A stretch of 64,000 bases of DNA, taken from NCBI GenBank assembly GCA_025359565.1, contig JANYFY010000029.1, forward strand, positions 1 through 64,000, written 5' to 3'. Position numbers and translations under genes: made by a program. This document shows positions 57,502 through 64,000 of this stretch, in pieces. Each line of letters opens with the position of its first letter. The first letter of the stretch is position 1. This DNA is from Gammaproteobacteria bacterium. GTDB taxonomy: Bacteria > Pseudomonadota > Gammaproteobacteria > Steroidobacterales > Steroidobacteraceae. Below the pieces are notes generated by a model. That model did not search any database, was not told the origin of the DNA, and worked only from the letters and a program-made list of their open reading frames with translations.

Positions 57502-58429
57502 GATAAGTCCTCAGCATCTCGCGAGCCATCGCCGCATCCACCTTCATTTGCACTTTCATACTCTCCAATGAATCGAACTTCCATTCATCGCGCAACTTGG
57601 CGACAAACTCGATTTCCAGCGGCCGTCCATACAAGTCACCCGCATAATCAAATACATGCACTTCCAGTAACGGTTCAACTCCATTGACTGTGGGCCTCGT
57701 GCCTAAGCTTGCCACCGCGGCGAGTGGCCATGACTCTATCCCCCGCACCCACACCGCTAATATTCCGTACACGGGCGACTTACGTCGCATCAACCGAATA
57801 TTCGCAGTGGGAAAGCCCAGTGTTCGTCCCAGTGCCTGCCCATGTATCACTCGGCCAGCCATCGCGTAAGGTCGCCCCAATAATACCGCGGCACCTGTGA
57901 AGTCTCCTCGCGCGAGTCGCTCGCGCACGAGCGTACTACTGACTCGTACCGAATCGAACACATAAGGCTCCACTCGCTCTACCGCAAATCCCCTCGAGTG
58001 ACCCGCGGCCACTAAAATCTCGAAAGTCCCTTCCGCGTGTCGACCAAAGCGGAAATCATCGCCAACAACCACATGACGCGCACCCAAGGTCTGCACAATG
58101 AAATCATCGACAAAACCCTGAGGCGTCATAGTACGCATTCGATCGTCAAATTTCAGAGTTACAAGCTGATCAACTCCCAGTGCTTTGAGCGCGAGAAATT
58201 TCTCGCGCCAGCGAGTCAACCGCGCCGGCGCGCCCGCGGGATCCAAGTACTCTTTAGAGCTGGGTTCGAAAACCAAAACCACGGACGGACACTGCAATTC
58301 CTGCGCTCGGCGTTGCAGTAAAGCGACCATGTGTTGGTGACCGAGATGTACGCCATCGTAATTGCCCACCGTCAAGGCGCAACCGCGTTTGGCCCCGGTG
58401 ATTGTATGTATATTTCGAATTAAGTTCAT
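57494..58429 (-). CDS. ribF: Bifunctional riboflavin kinase/FAD synthetase
   Basis: A 311-residue enzyme starting at the ATG after GGGGATG ([11 protein letters not shown]); the frame to 58456 adds a non-family extension. N-terminal FMN adenylyltransferase (about 12-170, [24 protein letters not shown]) and C-terminal flavokinase (about 180-305, [27 protein letters not shown]). Makes FMN and FAD. It is the first gene of the ileS-lspA-ispH operon and divergent from rpsT. Confidence 0.96.
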   Translation of the reverse strand: MNLIRNIHTITGAKRGCALTVGNYDGVHLGHQHMVALLQRRAQELQCPSVVLVFEPSSKEYLDPAGAPARLTRWREKFLALKALGVDQLVTLKFDDRMRTMTPQGFVDDFIVQTLGARHVVVGDDFRFGRHAEGTFEILVAAGHSRGFAVERVEPYVFDSVRVSSTLVRERLARGDFTGAAVLLGRPYAMAGRVIHGQALGRTLGFPTANIRLMRRKSPVYGILAVWVRGIESWPLAAVASLGTRPTVNGVEPLLEVHVFDYAGDLYGRPLEIEFVAKLRDEWKFDSLESMKVQMKVDAAMAREMLRTYRG

Positions 58430-58487
58430 GTTGACATCCCCGAGTGCAATCCGCAAACTACGCGGCTCGTTTTAAGGAGTCGCTCGC

Positions 58488-58757
58488 TTGGCCAATACTA
58501 AATCTGCTGAAAAAGCTGCCCGTCAGTCAACGGTGCATCGCGCACGCAATGACGCCCTCACCTCGCAGCTACGCAGCGCCATCCGTAAGGCCACTTTAGC
58601 GCTGAAAGCTGGCAAGCATGATGAAGCCGAAGCGGCACTCAGTCACGCCACCCCCATCATCGACAGCATGGTGAACAAAGGCATTATCCATCGCAATAAG
58701 GCCGCGCGACACAAGAGCCGGCTTACGAAACAGGTCCGCGCCCTCGTTAAGAAATAG
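58488..58757 (+). CDS. rpsT: 30S ribosomal protein S20
   Basis: An 89-residue basic helical protein starting [13 protein letters not shown], ending [12 protein letters not shown]. The start codon is TTG, as in E. coli rpsT where it takes part in autoregulation; AAGGAG lies 8 nt upstream. It is divergent from ribF, and its last 11 nt overlap the convergent obgE gene. Confidence 0.97.
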   Translation: MANTKSAEKAARQSTVHRARNDALTSQLRSAIRKATLALKAGKHDEAEAALSHATPIIDSMVNKGIIHRNKAARHKSRLTKQVRALVKK

Positions 58758-59787
58758 GAGCTGCGGTAGTCGTGCGAGGATGTTCTTCGAGATAGCGCAT
58801 CACTGCCTGCTTAAGCTCGTCGGTTCCTGCACCGGTCGCTCCGGAAATTCTTAAGACCGGTCCCTTCCAGCGCAGGCGCCGCACAATATCTTTGCAGCGT
58901 CGCTCAACTTCGGCAGGTTCTAACAGGTCAATTTTATTGATCAACAGCCAGCGTTCTTTGGTGGCAAGATCCGTCGCAAACTTCTTTAATTCGGCAACGA
59001 TGGTGCGAGCGTCTTTAACCGGATCGGCATCGGGATCCATCGGCGCAATATCAATTAAGTGCAGTAGTACCCGTGTGCGCTGCAGATGCTTCAGAAAACG
59101 GATGCCCAAACCAGCGCCATCCGCCGCACCCTCGATGAGCCCCGGAATATCCGCCATCACAAAACTACGACCCGGCCCCGCTGTCACCACTCCTAAATTT
59201 GGATGCAGCGTGGTGAAGGGATAGTCCGCCACTTTAGGACGCGCCGCCGACACTGCTCGAATCAAAGTCGACTTACCGGCATTGGGCAATCCCAATAAAC
59301 CGACATCCGCAATCAACTTAAGCTCGAGTGACAGCTCACGCTTCTCGCCGGGTAACCCTAAGCCAAATTTGCGTGGCGTGCGATTGGTGCTGGATTTAAA
59401 ACGGGTATTCCCCCAGCCTCCTTTGCCACCCTTAGCCACTAACAAAGTCTGACCTTCGAGGGCAAGGTCACCCAACGTCTCTTCGGTCTCAATGTCACCA
59501 ATCACCGTACCGACCGGCACCGACACATAAATATCGTCGCCGCCGAAGCCTGTGCAATCGTTGCCGCTACCGGCTTCACCGCTCTGTCCCCGATAAGTAC
59601 GCGAAATCCGAAAATCCGCCAAAGTATTCATACCCTCGACAGCCCGCAGGTAAACGCTGCCCCCTAATCCACCATCGCCTCCATCTGGACCCCCAAACGC
59701 CACAAATTTCTCGCGCCGAAAACTAGCGCAACCGCGGCCGCCGTTACCAGCCTGAACTTTGAGCTTCGCTTCATCTATAAATTTCAT
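58747..59787 (-). CDS. obgE: Obg-family GTPase (ObgE/CgtA)
   Basis: A 346-residue GTPase of ribosome maturation and stringent response. Glycine-rich Obg fold (1-158, many G-G repeats), G1 GLPNAGKST (about 165-173), G3 DIPGLIEG (about 213-220), G4 NKID (about 282-285). Lacks a long acidic C-terminal tail. It follows rpmA by about 135 bp with a terminator between them. Confidence 0.96.
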   Translation of the reverse strand: MKFIDEAKLKVQAGNGGRGCASFRREKFVAFGGPDGGDGGLGGSVYLRAVEGMNTLADFRISRTYRGQSGEAGSGNDCTGFGGDDIYVSVPVGTVIGDIETEETLGDLALEGQTLLVAKGGKGGWGNTRFKSSTNRTPRKFGLGLPGEKRELSLELKLIADVGLLGLPNAGKSTLIRAVSAARPKVADYPFTTLHPNLGVVTAGPGRSFVMADIPGLIEGAADGAGLGIRFLKHLQRTRVLLHLIDIAPMDPDADPVKDARTIVAELKKFATDLATKERWLLINKIDLLEPAEVERRCKDIVRRLRWKGPVLRISGATGAGTDELKQAVMRYLEEHPRTTTAAPIS

Positions 59788-59854
59788 GGGTTTAGCTGCT
59801 ATATCTATTGTAAATTATCAGAAATAAAGGGGCTGCCCAACTTATACGGCCAAC

Positions 59855-59880
59855 AAAAAAGGGGCAGACGCCCCTTTTAA
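59855..59880 (-). terminator. Rho-independent terminator behind rpmA
   Basis: AAAAGGGGC-GTCT-GCCCCTTTTTT on the minus strand: a 5-bp GC stem extended by A/T pairs, with a four-base loop and a run of six T. It lies 42 nt after the rpmA stop and separates rplU-rpmA from obgE. Confidence 0.85.
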
Positions 59881-59921
59881 TCCTATCAACAATCGCTGTG
59901 TACTTCGCCGTTAGCAGAGCA

Positions 59922-60179
59922 TTACTTGGCGACAACGTTAACGTAGGTATACTGATTAGGCCCTTTGACCGCAAAGTGCACCACGCCATGCGCTGTCGCG
60001 AACAAAGTATGGTCGGTGCCAATACCGACATTTACACCGGGGCGATACACCGTCCCGCGCTGACGAATCAAAATATTGCCCGAGAGCACATCCTCGCCAC
60101 CGAACTTTTTAACGCCCAAACGCTTCGAATGAGAATCACGGCCGTTACGAGTACTGCCGCCTGCTTTTTTATGTGCCAT
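59922..60179 (-). CDS. rpmA: 50S ribosomal protein L27
   Basis: An 85-residue protein beginning [16 protein letters not shown], the conserved N-terminus that reaches the peptidyl-transferase centre, followed by [13 protein letters not shown] and [10 protein letters not shown]. It follows rplU by 15 nt. Confidence 0.98.
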   Translation of the reverse strand: MAHKKAGGSTRNGRDSHSKRLGVKKFGGEDVLSGNILIRQRGTVYRPGVNVGIGTDHTLFATAHGVVHFAVKGPNQYTYVNVVAK

Positions 60180-60194
60180 GGTAAACCTTCTATT

Positions 60195-60506
60195 TTAAGC
60201 GACAATCGACGTGATTTTCACATCGGTATACGGTTGCCGATGCGTCTTTTCTCGCTTGTAATGTTTGCGGCGGCGAAACTTCACAATTCGCACCTTATCG
60301 CCTTTGCCATGACCTTCCACGGTAGCGACCACTTTAGCCGTGGCCACATAAGGCGCCCCAATTGTGACAGAAGCACCCGCACCGACAAGCAGCACCTGGT
60401 TAAATTCAACGTGCGCACCCTGGTCTGCATCGAGCTTCTCGATACGTACCGTAGCACCTTCTTGGACGCGGTACTGTTTACCGCCCGTGGCAATCACGGC
60501 ATACAT
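60195..60506 (-). CDS. rplU: 50S ribosomal protein L21
   Basis: A 103-residue protein starting [17 protein letters not shown], with [21 protein letters not shown] near the C-terminus, both typical of L21. First gene of the rplU-rpmA unit, with a sigma-70 promoter 47-75 bp upstream. Confidence 0.98.
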   Translation of the reverse strand: MYAVIATGGKQYRVQEGATVRIEKLDADQGAHVEFNQVLLVGAGASVTIGAPYVATAKVVATVEGHGKGDKVRIVKFRRRKHYKREKTHRQPYTDVKITSIVA

Positions 60507-60552
60507 GGTTAACTCCAGCTAGGACGGCCGGATGGCCGCAAAAGAGCCGCGA

Positions 60553-60581
60553 AGTGTACTGCGGCAAGCGGTTGCGGTCAA
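60553..60581 (-). promoter_or_regulatory. Sigma-70 promoter of rplU-rpmA
   Basis: On the minus strand TTGACC (60581-60576) and TACACT (60558-60553) are separated by 17 bp, a good housekeeping promoter reading toward rplU. Confidence 0.7.
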
Positions 60582-60682
60582 ACCTGATTGCTAAATACCG
60601 GCGCCTTAGGCGCTCGCACCAAGTGTCCACCCATGAATTCCTATTGTTAGGTACCATAAAGCCTCCAAGGTTTGAGCGATTC

Positions 60683-61651
60683 ATGACACTAGAACAGATC
60701 CGGGCATTAGTAACCGCTGATTTTGAGGCAGTCGATCGGGTCATTAAGCAACGCTTGCACAGTCAGGTCGCCTTGGTGGACCAGGTAGCCACCTACATTA
60801 TTCACGCAGGAGGCAAACGTCTTAGGCCCCTATTGGTGTTGCTAGCCGCACGCGCGTGCGGACATCAAGCACGAGCGCATATCGACGCCGCCGCCATTAT
60901 CGAGTTCATTCACACCGCCACGCTGCTGCACGACGATGTGGTCGACGACTCCTCACTACGTCGCGGGCGTGACACCGCCAACGCAGTGTTCGGCAATCCC
61001 ACCAGCGTGTTGGTCGGGGATTTTCTGTATTCACGCGCCTTTCAGATGATGGTGGACTTTGATCGCATGCGCATTATGCAAATCCTCGCCGATGCTACCA
61101 ACGCCATCGCCGAGGGCGAGGTTCTACAGCTGATGAATGCTCGCGATGCGAACACCACCGAAATTCGCTACATTGAGGTCATTCAGCGTAAAACTGCACG
61201 TCTTTTTGAGGCGGGCGCACGAATTGCGGCCGTGTTAAGTGACCAATCGCCCGCTATCGAAGACTCGCTAGCCCAATATGGCAAGCATTTGGGAACCGCA
61301 TTTCAACTGGTCGATGACACTTTAGATTATGAGGCGAATGAAGAAAGCTTAGGGAAACATTTAGGGGATGACCTTGCGGAGGGAAAACCCACCCTCCCGT
61401 TGATATATGCGCTGCAACACGGAAACCCCGCGCAGCAGACCCTGATCCGGCACGCGATAGAGCAGGGCGGACGCGAGCACTTAGCTGAAATTACGCGCGC
61501 CGTTGCAAGCCTCGGAGGGCTTGCGTACACTGCGGCGCTAGCTGCTCAAGAGGCGGATCAGGCGTTAGCAGCGCTAGCGTCTTTGCGCGAAAGCCCCTAT
61601 AAACAGGGCTTGTGTGCGTTAGCACGGTTCGCAGTAGCACGCAAGAATTGA
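60683..61651 (+). CDS. ispB: Octaprenyl diphosphate synthase
   Basis: A 322-residue all-trans polyprenyl synthase that makes the quinone side chain. From the ATG at 60683 the protein begins MTLEQIRALV; the 43-residue upstream frame has no family match. The first Asp-rich motif is LLHDDVVDD (about 81-89), the second LVDDTLD (about 210-216), and GGKRLRPLL (about 43-51) binds diphosphate. Chain length is inferred from the ispB-rplU-rpmA context. Confidence 0.95.
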   Translation: MTLEQIRALVTADFEAVDRVIKQRLHSQVALVDQVATYIIHAGGKRLRPLLVLLAARACGHQARAHIDAAAIIEFIHTATLLHDDVVDDSSLRRGRDTANAVFGNPTSVLVGDFLYSRAFQMMVDFDRMRIMQILADATNAIAEGEVLQLMNARDANTTEIRYIEVIQRKTARLFEAGARIAAVLSDQSPAIEDSLAQYGKHLGTAFQLVDDTLDYEANEESLGKHLGDDLAEGKPTLPLIYALQHGNPAQQTLIRHAIEQGGREHLAEITRAVASLGGLAYTAALAAQEADQALAALASLRESPYKQGLCALARFAVARKN

Positions 61652-61670
61652 TTTTTTCGCCTTTTTATTT

Positions 61671-61747
<77 letters not shown>

Positions 61748-61814
61748 ATTCAACAAAAAATTTTGGTTGTTTTGTCGCCCCCGTCACTGTGCCACAGGTC
61801 CCTGACGCGTAGCA

Positions 61815-62777
61815 TTGTACAATATGGACGTGAAAAACCTTAACCTGGCACCCCCTACAGGCGAGCAATTACTGCCATGTAATAGCGCATTTGCCACCCA
61901 TTTTAATCGCTCAGACTTTCTGTTTGATCATGGCCTTGCATACCACCCGCTCTTCGAGTTGTCAGCGCTTCGAGGTTTGGCGGCACGCATACCCAAATAC
62001 CAGAATTTTGTTTATTGGCAAAACGGTTCTGTGAATCAAGAGGAGAGTTGGGCTGCTAATCCTGCCAGCCGGTTGTCGCTGGATGAAACGCTTGCAGGTA
62101 TTGCCAGCAATGATTCGCTAGTGGTGCTCAAACACGCGGATCAAGACTCAGTATACGGCCCTGTTTTACAAGAAATATTGCAGCGAATTTATGATTACAG
62201 CTCGCCTGCATTGCAAGCCGACATTATACTGGGAGAATCCCTCATATTCATCAACTCGCCGAGACGCAAAACCGTCTATCACTTGGATTTGGAGTCGAAT
62301 TTCTTATTGCAGGTAACGGGAGAAAAACTCGTCTATGTATTTGACCATGCGGACCGATCCCTGACTCCGCACAACGAGCTTGAAGATCATTGTTGTGGCA
62401 ATATTAACGGGGCAATCTACAAACCCGAACGAGAAAATGACGCCCATTTCTATCATTTAACTCCCGGACATGGGGTGCATTTTCCGAGCACCGCACCTCA
62501 TTGGGTACATAACGGCGATCAAGTGTCGATCTCGATTAACATTAATTTCGACCTAGTCTCAGTTCACGACCGCCTACGACGCATCTATCGAATGAATCGC
62601 TCCATTCGTCGCTTGGGATTCAAACCCACGGGTCCCGGCACATCACAGCTGCGCGATACTATGAAAACAAGCGTGTCGCGAAGCGCCAGTTTCGCATTAG
62701 ATTTAGTGCGCCGAATAAATAAAGATCCAGATGCCAGTGCGTCGTATCCAATGTGGCGACCGAATCGCACGGCATGA
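61815..62777 (+). CDS. JmjC/cupin-like (cupin_8-type) oxygenase
   Basis: A 320-residue protein (TTG start; an ATG at 61824 is equally possible). A jelly-roll core has HLDLESNF (HxD metal motif, about 156-163), ...YVFDHADR, and the distal His in HWVHNGDQVSISININF (about 224-240). This is the pattern of Fe(II)/2-oxoglutarate hydroxylases of the JmjC/cupin_8 type. The C-terminal 60 residues are basic and helical. ATGA overlap with the NRPS gene suggests it modifies the peptide or a monomer, for example by beta-hydroxylation (inference). Confidence 0.8.
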   Translation: MYNMDVKNLNLAPPTGEQLLPCNSAFATHFNRSDFLFDHGLAYHPLFELSALRGLAARIPKYQNFVYWQNGSVNQEESWAANPASRLSLDETLAGIASNDSLVVLKHADQDSVYGPVLQEILQRIYDYSSPALQADIILGESLIFINSPRRKTVYHLDLESNFLLQVTGEKLVYVFDHADRSLTPHNELEDHCCGNINGAIYKPERENDAHFYHLTPGHGVHFPSTAPHWVHNGDQVSISININFDLVSVHDRLRRIYRMNRSIRRLGFKPTGPGTSQLRDTMKTSVSRSASFALDLVRRINKDPDASASYPMWRPNRTA

Positions 62778-64000
62778 AGAGCATTGATCACTTCGCGGTA
62801 AATTATAGCGGGTGCATCCATTCACTATTTGAAATCCAAGCAGCTGCGACGCCTCACAATGTCGCGCTCGTATTCGGCGACCAACAAGTTACTTATCAAG
62901 CGCTGAACAATAGATCTAATCAACTCGCCCATTACCTTGTCGCGCAGGGCGTGCGACCCGGTATTCTGGTGGGCATTTGTGTTGATCGCACCATCGAATT
63001 AGTGGTTGGCCTGCTAGCAATCTTAAAAGCCGGAGCCGCCTATGTACCCATCGATCCGCAGTATCCACATGAACGTCAAGAATTCATGCTCAAGGATTCC
63101 GCAGCCCCGTTGCTACTGACCTATCGAGTGATCGCTCAGCATTTTGCGCTCGCTAATACTCGATTAATATATCTAGATGAACTCGAGCTACACCTCGCGC
63201 AACAACCCTCCCATAATCCAGACCCAACAATAGAACCCAACGATCTCGCTTATGTGATCTACACCTCCGGCTCAACCGGGGTACCTAAGGGCGCGCTGAT
63301 TTCCCATCATAATGTCATTCGTCTATTCCGATCGACTCAAGACTGGTTCCAGTTTAACGCGAGCGACGTGTGGACCTTATTTCATTCCTGCGCGTTCGAT
63401 TTTTCCGTGTGGGAATTGTGGGGCGCACTATTTTTCGGGGGCCGCTTGGTAGTAGTTCCTTTTGGACTTAGCCGCACGCCAGTCAGTTTCTATCAATTAC
63501 TGCGTGACGAAAAAGTCACCGTATTGAACCAAACGCCTTCTGCATTTCGCCAATTGATTAAGGTGGATGAGTCGAGCTACGGAGACCCTACTTTGGTGCA
63601 GAAGGGTCCACAGATACTATCCTTAAGTCTGCGGCTGGTGATTTTCGGCGGTGAGGCTCTAGATTTCAAGAGCTTAAAACCCTGGTTTGATCGCCACGGC
63701 GACACCCATCCGCAACTGGTCAATATGTACGGCATTACTGAAACCACGGTGCATGTCACTTATCGCCCGATTGTCGCGACCGATTTAAATGCCTCCAGCG
63801 TGATTGGAATTCCGATTCCAGACTTGCAAATCTATTTGCTAGACGATGCACAACAACGAGTGCCAAACGGATCCATCGGGGAGATCTATGTGGGCGGCGC
63901 GGGCGTCGGTCGCGGCTATTTAAACCGACCCGAACTAACAGTGCAAAAATTTGTGCGGGATCCTTTCAACCCGCAATCTGACCGCCGGTTGTATCGCTCC
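62774..64000 (+). CDS. Non-ribosomal peptide synthetase, adenylation domain (threonine code), C-terminus outside the window
   Basis: 409 codons are visible. It starts directly with an adenylation domain without a condensation domain, so it is probably an initiation module. A3 YTSGSTGVPKGA, A4 FDFSVWELWG, A5 NMYGITETTVHV, A6 GEIYVGGAGVGRGYLNRP and the A7 start are present. The eight to nine specificity positions read D-F-W-N-I-G-M-V-H, the canonical L-threonine code. A TPR-free, unmodified N-terminus and ATGA overlap with the upstream oxygenase gene point to one biosynthetic operon. The peptide product is unknown. Confidence 0.93.
   Translation, partial: MKSIDHFAVNYSGCIHSLFEIQAAATPHNVALVFGDQQVTYQALNNRSNQLAHYLVAQGVRPGILVGICVDRTIELVVGLLAILKAGAAYVPIDPQYPHERQEFMLKDSAAPLLLTYRVIAQHFALANTRLIYLDELELHLAQQPSHNPDPTIEPNDLAYVIYTSGSTGVPKGALISHHNVIRLFRSTQDWFQFNASDVWTLFHSCAFDFSVWELWGALFFGGRLVVVPFGLSRTPVSFYQLLRDEKVTVLNQTPSAFRQLIKVDESSYGDPTLVQKGPQILSLSLRLVIFGGEALDFKSLKPWFDRHGDTHPQLVNMYGITETTVHVTYRPIVATDLNASSVIGIPIPDLQIYLLDDAQQRVPNGSIGEIYVGGAGVGRGYLNRPELTVQKFVRDPFNPQSDRRLYRS

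Noticed and set aside
60554-60682. 43-residue N-terminal extension of IspB
   Set aside because: It covers the rplU promoter region and does not match polyprenyl synthases; the ATG at 60683 fits.

Overview
The window comes from a gammaproteobacterium. The right third carries the core order ispH-lspA-ileS-ribF / rpsT / obgE-rpmA-rplU / ispB, and rpsT begins with TTG as it does in enteric bacteria. Outer membrane proteins, lipoproteins and lpxD agree with a Gram-negative cell. I cannot name the order or genus from the sequence alone.

Positions 1 to about 53,100 look like one long stress-adaptation region. It holds, in order: phosphoketolase, acetate kinase and a Crp-type regulator (1-3,501); an uncharacterised protein, a predicted outer-membrane protein and an AI-2E permease (3,657-6,964); small envelope-stress proteins (BON, two DUF1328 copies, CsbD, DUF883, YqjE; 7,328-9,722, second DUF1328 at 44,246); two phospholipase-D/cardiolipin synthases (10,343-13,359); a DUF4398 - OmpA - cyclic beta-glucan synthase operon (13,566-23,539); a PQQ-type sugar dehydrogenase, a sensor kinase and Fe superoxide dismutase (24,089-27,513); a knot of two-component genes with an orphan lpxD and a CHRD protein (28,403-33,818); a DUF4331 - lipoprotein - TPR - HupE operon (34,436-38,515); a CFA-synthase/FAD-oxidase pair (39,892-42,432); DUF1345 and a ferritin-like gene; a three-subunit molybdenum aldehyde-dehydrogenase operon with cytochrome c (45,036-49,291); an ECF sigma/anti-sigma pair; and a YflT-like protein.

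This region is decaying in places. At least five gene relics lie in its gaps: a pyridoxamine-phosphate-oxidase-like gene, a glucoamylase-type gene, a mercuric-reductase-like flavoprotein, an anti-sigma factor and phosphoglucomutase. The ferritin-like gene is frameshifted in a CG dinucleotide tract. A heptamer (TCCTACA or its complement) recurs in many of the gaps upstream of the stress genes and may mark a shared regulon.

The region ends at a tRNA-Thr(CGT) gene (53,109-53,184). Its 3' end is duplicated as a 24-bp direct repeat, with a run of small hairpins between the copies, which looks like an island boundary. Housekeeping genes follow to 61,651. A tRNA-Pro(CGG) at 61,671 then opens a second accessory locus: a JmjC/cupin-like protein overlapping the start of a non-ribosomal peptide synthetase whose first adenylation domain carries the canonical threonine code. 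The NRPS runs off the right edge; phosphoketolase runs off the left edge.
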